Assembly: GCA_032089155.1 (NCBI GenBank) | Contig: DAMDEV010000154.1 | Span: forward strand, 1 to 5,628 | Source of the DNA: Faucicola sp032089155 | GTDB taxonomy: Bacteria > Pseudomonadota > Gammaproteobacteria > Pseudomonadales > Moraxellaceae | DNA: 5,628 nucleotides | Reading direction: 5' to 3' | In this document: positions 1-5,628 of the stretch, in pieces | Numbering within the stretch: the stretch's first letter is position 1 | How the letters are laid out: every line of letters starts with the position of its first letter | Notes under the pieces: generated by a model | Databases searched by the model: none | What the model saw: the letters and a program-made list of their open reading frames with translations, nothing else | Told to the model about the DNA's origin: nothing | Made by a program: the position numbers and the translations under genes

Positions 1-1
1 G

Positions 2-61
2 ATTGTACTACTTAGTATCGGACTCAAATTTAGTATGAGTGTGGTGAATCCTGAGGTGTAA
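2..61 (+). CDS. Possible C-terminal end of an unidentified gene (partial)
   Basis: One plus-strand frame is open from the window edge and ends in TAA at 59-61, reading IVLLSIGLKFSMSVVNPEV before the stop. The residues are mildly hydrophobic and give no family I recognise. Twenty open codons can occur by chance, so the support is weak. A plus-strand gene ending here would be convergent with rapA, and the hairpin at 144-172 would then sit between two gene ends. Another frame is open only to about position 38 and is less attractive. Confidence 0.22.
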   Translation: MVLLSIGLKFSMSVVNPEV

Positions 62-62
62 A

Positions 63-108
63 TAACTAGCTTTGCTAACTAGGACTGATAACTAGACCTG
101 GCAACTGG
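63..108. repeat. Short direct repeat, TAACTAG at 13-base period
   Basis: The heptamer TAACTAG occurs at 63-69, 76-82 and 89-95, each start exactly 13 bases after the last. A degenerate fourth copy, CAACTGG, follows in phase at 102-108. The six bases between copies differ (CTTTGC, GACTGA, ACCTGG), although the last two share a CTG-like core. The array lies in the intergenic space left of the rapA terminator. The spacing is seen directly. Any function, such as a protein-binding array or remnant of tandem duplication, is speculation, and no replication gene or origin-like context is near. Confidence 0.5.
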
Positions 109-143
109 TCTTAACCAAAAAATGGAAAATGCAAACATATAAC

Positions 144-172
144 AAAGGTCAGCCTAATATAAGCTGACCTTT
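144..172 (-). terminator. Probable rho-independent terminator of rapA
   Basis: A perfect 10-bp inverted repeat, AAAGGTCAGC (144-153) and GCTGACCTTT (163-172), encloses a 9-base AT-rich loop. Read on the minus strand it lies 18 bases beyond the rapA stop codon and is followed by TTTGTTATATGTTTG, a broken U-rich tail. Read on the plus strand the tail is only TTTAACC, so termination should be stronger for rapA. It could also serve a convergent plus-strand gene ending at 61. Confidence 0.75.
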
Positions 173-190
173 AACCTAAATTTATAACAA

Positions 191-3040
191 TTAAGTTGGC
201 TTGACGGCGACTAGCACACGGATACTATCAGGAATTAAGGATAAATGACCCAGTGCATGTAAGCCCTGTTCTTGTAAACGTTTTAATTGATTGATTTCTG
301 CGTCTCGTACATTCGGATTGATGGATTGCAAATATTGCAGGCGCTCAACTTCACGCTCATAGCGCTGATTAAATACCTCTTTGGCTTGTTCACTTATCGC
401 AGGTAATTGCTGGTTTGCCAATGTTACTGCTTGCTCATAGCGCACTTCGATGATGTCTTTACGCGCTTTGATAACTTGACGCGCACGGGTTTTATCCAAG
501 CGATGAATATGCGACACAATCATATCAGGCGCAATTTTATCGCTAAAATCAGTCCCTTGCTGGCTTAAAAACACCCGAATGAGCGGCTTTGGCAAAAATG
601 CGGGTAAATTAAGGAGCTTTGGCGCAATCGCTTCAACACGAAAATTGACTTCGACCAAGACCAGTCCTTCAGGCATGGCATTACTTTGTAAGGTTGCAAC
701 CGTGGTATTACCAAACGTGCCTGCGTTGACCGTTTCAAAGATACTTTGCATCAAAGGATGCTCATAAGTCATAAATTCCATGTCTTCGCGTAGTAACGCT
801 TGGTCACGCTCAAAGGTCAAGGTCATACCATCTTCGGGGACTGCCAGTCCTTGCACTTGCACTTCATCGCTCGGATGCAGCATCAATGAGCCATCACGCT
901 GTCCACTATATTCCATATTGATGGACGACATAAAGCGTTCAAACAAACGTGGCAACATGTGGGTATCATCAAAATCACGCATGGTGTAAGCGATTTTACT
1001 GGCGACACGCGGGCGACAAGAATTGTATTCAAGCAGTCTGTCACGCCCTGCTTGCATGGCTGCTTCTAGTGCGAGGCGCTGGGCGTTGCCTTCTTCAATC
1101 AACTGATCTAAAGTAATTTCTTGACCATCATCCTCAACTTTTTGCCCTTCAAGTAGCGGTTTTAAATCCACAATAAACTGCTCTTGAACGGTTTGTGCCG
1201 TGGGTGAGATTTGGTTAAAAATATTTAGCGCTTCGTTATACCAGCGGTACATACGTTCAGTTGCCGTGCCTTCGACAAAAGGCACATGAATGGTAATCTC
1301 GTTTTGCTGACCGATACGGTCAAGGCGGCCAATCCGCTGCTCTAATGTGTCAGGATTGGCGGGCAAATCAAACAACACTAAATCACTGGCAAATTGAAAA
1401 TTACGCCCCTCAGAGCCAATTTCAGAAGCCAACAATACTTGCGCGCCTTCAATATCAGCAAAATACGCCGCGGCTTGGTCACGCTCAAGTAAGGTCATTT
1501 GCTCAGTAAAAATCGCGGTTTTAATGCCCGCATGCAATCGCAATACCGCCTCTAAACTCTCAACCGTTGCCCCACTGCGCGCAATCAGCAGCACCTTTTG
1601 ATGTTTTAAGGTGTTTTTAAGCAAATCAACCAGCCAAGGCACCCGCGGGTCTTGTTCTAGCCAACTGCCATCGGGCTGTAACTCTTCTGGCCATAATTGT
1701 TCGCGTAATTTACCTTGGGTGTGATAACTGTCTTGCCAACTTATCGGGAGCGGCAACGGGTACGCCATTGAGCGCCGACCTTTGAAGCCAGAAATAAGCT
1801 CAGAGACGCTCTCACGGGTGTTGCGAAATAGCACACGGCCAGTACCATGACGATCTAACAATTCATTGATGGCGCGCGCACGACCTTGCTCGTCATCACT
1901 GATGTCATGACCTAATAACTGGGCTAATGCTGATTTTTGCTTATCTGACAGCGATTGGTCACTCAATAACACCTCAGCAATTGCTGCGGTTTGCGCAAAA
2001 TTTTCTTCTGCATCGATAAAGTCGTCTAAATCATTAAAACGATTGGGATCTAACAATCGTAACCGCGCAAAATGGCTTTCTAAACCTAACTGCTCAGGAG
2101 TTGCTGTGAGCAACAACACACCTGCGGTTTGTTCGGCCAAATCTTCAACCAAATCGTATTTGTCATTGCCCCCTTGCTCACTGTCCCAATTCAGATGGTG
2201 CGCTTCATCCACAACCAGCAAATCAAATCCGGCTTCCAAGGCTTTTTCATGCAAATCTTCATGGTCGAGTAGCAAATCAATGCTGGCAATAATCAACTGC
2301 TCAGTGGTAAAAGGATTTTGCTCAGGGTCATGCTCTGCAATCGCTGCGGTTCTGACCAAATCAAAAATCGCAAACTCAAGATTAAAACGGCGACGCATTT
2401 CAATCATCCATTGGTACTGCAAACTATCAGGTACCAAAATCAAAATACGCTCAGATTTGCCAGTGATTAATTGCTGATGAATAATCAGACCCGCTTCAAT
2501 TGTCTTACCAAGCCCTACCTCATCGGCAAGCAGGACACGCGGCGCGATACGTTTACCTACTTCATGGGCGATATACAGCTGATGCTCAATAATATCGACA
2601 CGTGCACCCATCAAGCCTCTTAGTGGATGAGACGCCAAACAGGCTTGGGTACGCAGTAGCTCTTGACGCAGTTCGTACCAATCATTTTGGTGAATACGAC
2701 TGGCGAGCAAGCGCTCAAGTGGTTTTGCCAAATTAATGTTAGCCGCAAGGCGCGTTTCCATAATCGCACGGTCATGACCTTCAACCGAGTATTTATAGAC
2801 GCCATTGGTTTCTTCAAAATCGCTGACCACATAAGATGCGCCATCTTGGTCGTGTATGGTATCCCCTGCTTTGAAGGTCACACGCGACAAAGGCGCCGAT
2901 GTCTTGGCATACACACGCGTTTCTTCACTTTGCGGGAACAAAATATGCACGCAGCGTTCATCAACGAGCACGACGACGCCCAGCCCCAATTCATTCTCTG
3001 TATCCGACAGATAACGTTGTCCAATCGCAAAATCAGTCAT
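191..3040 (-). CDS. rapA: RNA polymerase-associated protein RapA (Swi2/Snf2-type ATPase)
   Basis: RapA is a cytoplasmic Swi2/Snf2 ATPase that binds RNA polymerase and promotes its recycling from post-termination complexes. From the ATG at 3040 the protein has 949 residues, against 968 in E. coli, and aligns along its whole length. The N-terminal Tudor-like region (about 1-105) opens TDFAIGQRYLSDTENELGLG. The first ATPase lobe has Walker A DEVGLGKT (173-180), the DEAHH box (278-282) and LLTATPEQLG (310-319). The second lobe has SEIGSEGRNFQ (539-549) and the arginine-finger motif QRIGRLDRIGQ (568-578). The rest matches the RapA C-terminal domain, including INPNVRD near 907-913. The frame extends seven codons upstream to a TTG at 3061, but ATG 3040 aligns better with E. 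coli RapA (MPFTLGQRW) and neither start has a good ribosome binding site. A linker near residues 410-440 is shorter than in E. coli. A promoter at 3097-3126 and a terminator at 144-172 suggest a single-gene unit. The family call is very secure and the start moderately so. Confidence 0.97.
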   Translation of the reverse strand: MTDFAIGQRYLSDTENELGLGVVVLVDERCVHILFPQSEETRVYAKTSAPLSRVTFKAGDTIHDQDGASYVVSDFEETNGVYKYSVEGHDRAIMETRLAANINLAKPLERLLASRIHQNDWYELRQELLRTQACLASHPLRGLMGARVDIIEHQLYIAHEVGKRIAPRVLLADEVGLGKTIEAGLIIHQQLITGKSERILILVPDSLQYQWMIEMRRRFNLEFAIFDLVRTAAIAEHDPEQNPFTTEQLIIASIDLLLDHEDLHEKALEAGFDLLVVDEAHHLNWDSEQGGNDKYDLVEDLAEQTAGVLLLTATPEQLGLESHFARLRLLDPNRFNDLDDFIDAEENFAQTAAIAEVLLSDQSLSDKQKSALAQLLGHDISDDEQGRARAINELLDRHGTGRVLFRNTRESVSELISGFKGRRSMAYPLPLPISWQDSYHTQGKLREQLWPEELQPDGSWLEQDPRVPWLVDLLKNTLKHQKVLLIARSGATVESLEAVLRLHAGIKTAIFTEQMTLLERDQAAAYFADIEGAQVLLASEIGSEGRNFQFASDLVLFDLPANPDTLEQRIGRLDRIGQQNEITIHVPFVEGTATERMYRWYNEALNIFNQISPTAQTVQEQFIVDLKPLLEGQKVEDDGQEITLDQLIEEGNAQRLALEAAMQAGRDRLLEYNSCRPRVASKIAYTMRDFDDTHMLPRLFERFMSSINMEYSGQRDGSLMLHPSDEVQVQGLAVPEDGMTLTFERDQALLREDMEFMTYEHPLMQSIFETVNAGTFGNTTVATLQSNAMPEGLVLVEVNFRVEAIAPKLLNLPAFLPKPLIRVFLSQQGTDFSDKIAPDMIVSHIHRLDKTRARQVIKARKDIIEVRYEQAVTLANQQLPAISEQAKEVFNQRYEREVERLQYLQSINPNVRDAEINQLKRLQEQGLHALGHLSLIPDSIRVLVAVKPT

Positions 3041-3096
3041 ACCGCTTAACCATGCTTCCAAATTAGAAATTTAAATGATGAAAAGTAAAACTGTTT

Positions 3097-3126
3097 ATGA
3101 TAGCAAAAATTACATTTTCAAGTGAA
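3097..3126 (-). promoter_or_regulatory. Probable sigma-70 promoter for rapA
   Basis: On the minus strand, TATCAT (plus 3097-3102) matches the -10 consensus at five of six bases and is preceded by TGC, making an extended -10. Eighteen bases upstream lies TTCACT (plus 3121-3126), four of six to the -35 consensus. Transcription would start near 3090 and leave a leader of about 50 bases before the rapA ATG at 3040. It lies in the gap between rapA and the DUF72 gene, so rapA can be transcribed independently of the genes upstream. Confidence 0.55.
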
Positions 3127-3133
3127 TGATTTT

Positions 3134-3174
3134 GTTGATAGCGGCTGTTTACTTATTCATCATTCGCTACCAAC
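3134..3174 (-). other. Hairpin spanning the DUF72 stop codon
   Basis: GTTGATAGCG (3134-3143) and CGCTACCAAC (3165-3174) can form a 10-bp stem in minus-strand RNA, with one G-U wobble, around a 21-base loop. The TAA of the DUF72 gene (3153-3155) lies in the loop. Downstream on the minus strand comes AAAATCATT rather than a U-run, so it is not a standard intrinsic terminator. It could protect the mRNA 3' end, act as a weak or Rho-assisted terminator, or be chance. Because of the wobble the plus-strand version is less stable, which favours a role on the minus strand. Confidence 0.35.
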
Positions 3175-3965
3175 GGACTGACGACTGGCATACCTTCGTT
3201 CATGAGCGCTTGTGTGAGCATCTCGATATTATACACCGCGTGACCTTTTACCGTATTTTCAAAGTAAATATACAAGGTATCAAAATTGGCTTGTTGATTG
3301 GCAATGGTCTTTGCCCAAGCTTGCATTTCTGCATCCCTGTATCGATAATCATGCCGCTCGGCAGCCGAATGGGCATCCCACCAGTCTAAGTTTTGTCCAT
3401 GCATGCGTAAATAACCGATGCGGCTAGTAAATAACAGCCGACTGGGCGGCAAACCATGGATATTTGGATAGTCCACACTACACCAAATCAAATTTTGCTG
3501 CTGAAAACTGGCGTAAACTTGCGGGATATGCCAGCTTTGGTGGCGAAACTCTATCGCCAATGGTAACCCATCAAACCAACTGTTCAAGGTTGCCAAATAC
3601 TGACGATGTGCCACCGTTCTATCAAAACCATGTGGAAATTGAATCAATAACGCAGCCAAGCAATCTGCCGCTAAAATAGGTTCAATCGCCTGCAAAAAAG
3701 CTTGCGCGGTCTCTGCGGTGGCGGTTAATCGGTGGGTAAAATCTTGGTGAATCTTAATCGAAAATTTTAGCTTTCCGTTGGATTTTTTGAGCATACCTTC
3801 ATACGCTTTTCGGCCTAAAGGCGCATAAAAGCTACTATTGATTTCAACAGTGGCATAATGACGACTATACTCGGTTAAAAATTCGGTTTTTTTGGTGTCA
3901 GCAGGATAGAGGATTCCCAAAAAATCCGTATCACTGTATCCCCCTGTTCCGATATAGATGCTCAT
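3153..3965 (-). CDS. DUF72 domain-containing protein (YecE-like)
   Basis: This 270-residue protein belongs to the DUF72 family (YecE type), a TIM-barrel family without an established biochemical role. Its length is normal and the usual landmarks appear in order: IGTGGYSD (5-12) at the N-terminus, VEINSSFY (40-47), FSIKIHQDFTH (68-78), LIQFP (107-111), LAIEFRHQSW (136-145), YLRMHG (185-190) and a C-terminal YIYFENTVKGHAVYNI (232-247), matching the family pattern of Y-hydrophobic-F-N followed by GHA. No signal peptide or membrane segment is visible, so it should be cytoplasmic. The ATG at 3965 is the natural start because the IGTGGYSD motif begins at residue 5, but no clear ribosome binding site precedes it. 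It starts 43 bases after dgkA with no terminator or good promoter between, which suggests co-transcription. The link to dgkA gives no firm functional clue. Confidence 0.93.
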   Translation of the reverse strand: MSIYIGTGGYSDTDFLGILYPADTKKTEFLTEYSRHYATVEINSSFYAPLGRKAYEGMLKKSNGKLKFSIKIHQDFTHRLTATAETAQAFLQAIEPILAADCLAALLIQFPHGFDRTVAHRQYLATLNSWFDGLPLAIEFRHQSWHIPQVYASFQQQNLIWCSVDYPNIHGLPPSRLLFTSRIGYLRMHGQNLDWWDAHSAAERHDYRYRDAEMQAWAKTIANQQANFDTLYIYFENTVKGHAVYNIEMLTQALMNEGMPVVSPLVANDE

Positions 3966-4008
3966 AGAAAATTGGTTCTACTCAATTGCAAAATTAGCCC
4001 ATCATTGA

Positions 4009-4452
4009 TTAATAGAAATTAATAAAAGTCGTATATAGCGCCATCATCCATAACAAAAACAGCATCGTCAAGGCTAATAGCTGCGCGGCAGAACCTACAT
4101 CTTTACCAATCTTTGCCAACGGATGACGTTCTGTCGATGTATGGTCAATCGACGCTTCAATACCGGTATTAAACAACTCGACGATCAGAGAAAAAAACGA
4201 TGAAAACACCAATATCATTTTAATCGGCATCATAAAAGGTAAAAAAATCAGCGCAATTAATAAAATACTATTAAGCCATGCAACCTGTCGAAAAGCCGCT
4301 TCATTTTGATATGCCGCAACCAAACCATCTTTTGAGTAACCTGTGGCATTAATGATGCGTTTGAGACCCGTTTTTCCCTTGGTCTGCGCGGCATACCCTT
4401 CTAAATGGCTAGCAAATTTATCAGAGCGCTGATTTGAACTAGGTGATGTCAT
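4009..4452 (-). CDS. dgkA: Diacylglycerol kinase (DgkA family)
   Basis: DgkA is a small inner-membrane kinase that phosphorylates diacylglycerol with ATP to give phosphatidic acid. It returns to phospholipid synthesis the diacylglycerol released when head groups are transferred to periplasmic glucans or LPS. The 147-residue product carries the family core: GYSKDGLVAAYQNEAAFRQ (38-56), then VELFNTGIEASID (91-103) and KDVGSAAQ (117-124). Conserved acidic and amide residues are present: E51, E92, N95, E99, D103 and D118, equivalent to E28, E69, N72, E76, D80 and D95 of E. coli. Three hydrophobic stretches fit the three-helix topology: about 55-72, 76-92 and 121-145. The N-terminus is about 23 residues longer than in E. 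coli, polar and rich in Ser and Lys. ATG 4452 is the only usable start upstream of the core, although no ribosome binding site is visible. It probably heads a dgkA-DUF72 transcript and is divergent from the transglutaminase gene. Confidence 0.95.
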   Translation of the reverse strand: MTSPSSNQRSDKFASHLEGYAAQTKGKTGLKRIINATGYSKDGLVAAYQNEAAFRQVAWLNSILLIALIFLPFMMPIKMILVFSSFFSLIVELFNTGIEASIDHTSTERHPLAKIGKDVGSAAQLLALTMLFLLWMMALYTTFINFY

Positions 4453-4714
4453 GGTGGTAATGGGTTTTAAAAAATTTCCTCATTCTACCATAGATTAATC
4501 CTAGAATTTTCACAATATCTACTGCCGCGAGCATTGATAGCCCTTGATAAACAAGCTTTGAATCATGGGAATTTAAGGGCAAATAAAATCTATAAATATT
4601 GATTGCCATTTTACTGATAATGGCATAAATTCTAAGACTTCTGCTATTTTTTGCAGCAACCACGCCACCTTGCAATTTTTAGTTAGTGTTGTCACCTTAT
4701 TTGATGAAAAATCT
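4453..4714. other. Divergent intergenic region between dgkA and the transglutaminase gene
   Basis: This 262-base AT-rich gap should hold the promoters of both flanking genes. Besides the dgkA promoter candidate it contains TTGATA twice, at 4534-4539 and 4544-4549, ten bases apart (about one helical turn). GCCCTT (4540-4545) is matched by AAGGGC (4575-4580). A small hairpin is formed by TGCCATT (4604-4610) and AATGGCA (4619-4625). TATAAA (4591-4596) and GATAAT (4616-4621) resemble -10 boxes facing the transglutaminase gene, but neither has a convincing -35 at the right distance, so I do not call a promoter there. A 78-codon minus-strand open frame across this gap does not look like a gene. Confidence 0.45.
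4482..4490 (-). promoter_or_regulatory. Candidate extended -10 promoter for dgkA
   Basis: On the minus strand TGGTAGAAT (plus 4482-4490) is an extended -10 element: TG, one base, then TAGAAT, five of six to the TATAAT consensus. No good -35 box is seen 16-18 bases upstream, which extended -10 promoters can tolerate. Transcription would begin near 4475, giving a leader of about 23 bases before the dgkA ATG at 4452. Confidence 0.4.
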
Positions 4715-5500
4715 ATGATGAAATTACGCGCCACTTGCCAACTCGATTATCACTTTTCCCAACCAACCCCTGCAGTGTTTCTACTACGACCGCAATCAGG
4801 GTTAGCACAGCAGATCATTCAAGAAGAATGGCAAGTCTCGCCACTCATAGCAGTTACAAGCTATAACGACAACTTTGGTAACTTATGTGACAGGGTTTTA
4901 TTTCCGATGGGTGATTACCAAGTTAGCCTAACAGTTCAGCTATATACTAGCGAATGGATAGATGTCGCACCCGGTATGCCAAAAACACCGATTGAGCAGC
5001 TGCCTTCAGATACGATGGTATATCTGTTACCCAGTCGCTATTGTCTGCCAGAATTTCTACTTCAAGAAGCCCAAATGATAACCCAAGATTTTGCCGAAGG
5101 TTATGACAAAGCGGCAGCAATTTGCGCCTATATTCATCAAAACTTTACTTATCAATATGGGAGTAGTACAGCAGACACCACAGCACTAGATACATGGCAA
5201 CATAAAAAAGGCGTCTGTCGTGATTTTGCCCATTTGGGTATTAGCCTGTCACGGGCATTAGATATGCCGGCTCGCATGGTAGTTGGGTACTTATATCAAC
5301 TTGACCCAATGGACTTACATGCGTGGTATGAGGTTTTTATTGGCGACCGGTGGTACACATTTGACGCCACGCAATCTGCACCAAAAGGCGGTCGTGTCAT
5401 CTTAGGTTATGGAAGGGATGCTGCGGATGTTGCTTTTGCGACTTTTTTTGCGCCATTTGAATTAAAAGATATGAAAGTTAACGTAGAAAAAATCGAATGA
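4715..5500 (+). CDS. Transglutaminase family protein (COG1305-type cysteine enzyme)
   Basis: The 261-residue product has a bacterial transglutaminase-like N-terminal region (about 1-80), starting MMKLRATCQLDYHF and including the conserved DNFGNLCDRV near 52-61. A transglutaminase-core domain follows. The papain-like triad is complete: Cys168 in GVCRDFAHL, His202 in LHAWYEVF and Asp217 in TFDATQSAP. The segments LPSRYC (near 105-110) and GRDAADVAFATFF (near 233-245) are typical of this family. Members may cross-link or hydrolyse peptide amide bonds, but substrates are mostly unknown. No signal peptide or membrane segment is seen, so it is probably cytoplasmic. The open frame reaches upstream to TTG 4670, but the family N-terminus starts at MKLR, so ATG 4715 or ATG 4718 is preferred; neither has a clear ribosome binding site. 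It is transcribed divergently from dgkA, and its 3' end leads into the hairpin at 5583-5614. Specific substrate cannot be inferred. Confidence 0.92.
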   Translation: MMKLRATCQLDYHFSQPTPAVFLLRPQSGLAQQIIQEEWQVSPLIAVTSYNDNFGNLCDRVLFPMGDYQVSLTVQLYTSEWIDVAPGMPKTPIEQLPSDTMVYLLPSRYCLPEFLLQEAQMITQDFAEGYDKAAAICAYIHQNFTYQYGSSTADTTALDTWQHKKGVCRDFAHLGISLSRALDMPARMVVGYLYQLDPMDLHAWYEVFIGDRWYTFDATQSAPKGGRVILGYGRDAADVAFATFFAPFELKDMKVNVEKIE

Positions 5501-5519
5501 TTTGAGGATATATGTTTAA

Positions 5520-5581
5520 GGTGGAAGCTTTCATTAGAATACTTTCACCCCATCTTGTGTGGTATTCGGAAACCCACAAAG
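5520..5581. other. Two adjacent hairpins after the transglutaminase gene
   Basis: GGTGGAAG (5520-5527) pairs with CTTTCACC (5542-5549) over eight bases with one G-U wobble. Immediately after, CTTGTGTGG (5554-5562) pairs with CCACAAAG (5574-5581) over eight bases with a single bulged G at 5557. With the hairpin at 5583-5614 they make three structures in a row that occupy most of the sequence after the gene. They could be a structured 3' untranslated region, part of a small RNA, or part of a dispersed repeat. The pairing is seen directly and the role is unknown. Confidence 0.4.
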
Positions 5582-5582
5582 C

Positions 5583-5614
5583 AACACCCCCCTTACTGGT
5601 GTAAGGGGGGTGTT
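5583..5614 (+). terminator. Strong GC-rich hairpin, probable terminator of the transglutaminase gene
   Basis: AACACCCCCCTTAC (5583-5596) and GTAAGGGGGGTGTT (5601-5614) form a perfect 14-bp stem with the 4-base loop TGGT. The plus-strand copy ends in TTTT (5613-5616), a short U-tract, while the minus-strand copy leads into GTTGCTTTG. It lies 82 bases after the stop codon at 5500. The shape suits an intrinsic terminator, but the run of six C/G pairs and the neighbouring hairpins would also fit a repetitive extragenic palindrome. Bases 5617-5628 show nothing further. Confidence 0.65.
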
Positions 5615-5628
5615 TTGGTATAGGGAGC

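Noticed and set aside
1..190. End of an rRNA or tRNA gene at the left edge
   Set aside because: No recognisable 5S or 23S 3'-end sequence, no tRNA arm pattern and no CCA end could be found.
2043..2477. Plus-strand open frame of 144 codons inside rapA
   Set aside because: It lies antisense to the conserved ATPase region of rapA, is rich in Ser, Lys and Cys with no domain pattern, and is explained as a shadow of rapA codon usage.
2663..3049. Plus-strand open frame of 128 codons antisense to the rapA 5' end
   Set aside because: No recognisable motifs and full overlap with the highly conserved RapA N-terminus.
3126..3389. Plus-strand open frame antisense to the DUF72 gene
   Set aside because: The minus-strand DUF72 frame has clear family motifs throughout, so this is a shadow.
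4439..4675. Minus-strand open frame of 78 codons across the dgkA upstream region
   Set aside because: It overlaps the dgkA start, covers the likely divergent promoter region, and its product shows no family features or ribosome binding site.
5583..5614. Hairpin as an insertion-sequence terminal repeat
   Set aside because: No transposase fragment, matching distant repeat or target-site duplication is visible in the window.
5534..5626. Minus-strand open frame entering from the right edge (contains GFPNTTQDGVKVF before its stop)
   Set aside because: It reads straight through the perfect 14-bp hairpin and a second hairpin, and another minus frame is open there too. Structured non-coding DNA explains it better, although a protein search of the translated edge would settle it.

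Overview
The window is an ordinary-looking chromosomal stretch from a Gram-negative gammaproteobacterium. The best guess is a member of the Moraxellaceae (Moraxella, Psychrobacter or Acinetobacter relatives). That rests on a full-length RapA closely resembling the gammaproteobacterial RNA-polymerase-recycling ATPase, a Gram-negative-type DgkA with an N-terminal extension, and slightly AT-rich base composition by eye. The genus is an inference from protein character and was not tested by any search.

Layout from left to right. Bases 2-61 may be the last codons of a plus-strand gene entering from the left. Bases 62-190 are intergenic, with three copies of TAACTAG spaced exactly 13 bases apart and a strong hairpin (144-172) that fits a rapA terminator. 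rapA fills 191-3040 on the minus strand, with a recognisable promoter just upstream (3097-3126). Next come two more minus-strand genes, a DUF72 (YecE-like) protein (3153-3965) and diacylglycerol kinase dgkA (4009-4452), separated by only 43 bases and probably co-transcribed as dgkA then DUF72. A 262-base divergent intergenic region follows. A plus-strand transglutaminase-like cysteine-enzyme gene occupies 4715-5500. The right end (5501-5628) holds three consecutive hairpins; the last is a perfect 14-bp GC-rich stem that fits a terminator for the transglutaminase gene, or could belong to a dispersed repeat.

The four genes do not form an obvious pathway. RapA recycles RNA polymerase, DgkA returns membrane diacylglycerol to phosphatidic acid, the DUF72 protein has no established function, and the transglutaminase-like protein is an uncharacterised member of the COG1305 type. 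No tRNA, rRNA, CRISPR array, transposase, toxin-antitoxin pair or defence gene is visible, and I see no strong case for a new biological system. The items most worth a second look are small non-coding structures: the 13-bp periodic repeat, the triple-hairpin right end, a hairpin spanning the DUF72 stop codon, and micro-ORFs that overlap two of the start codons.
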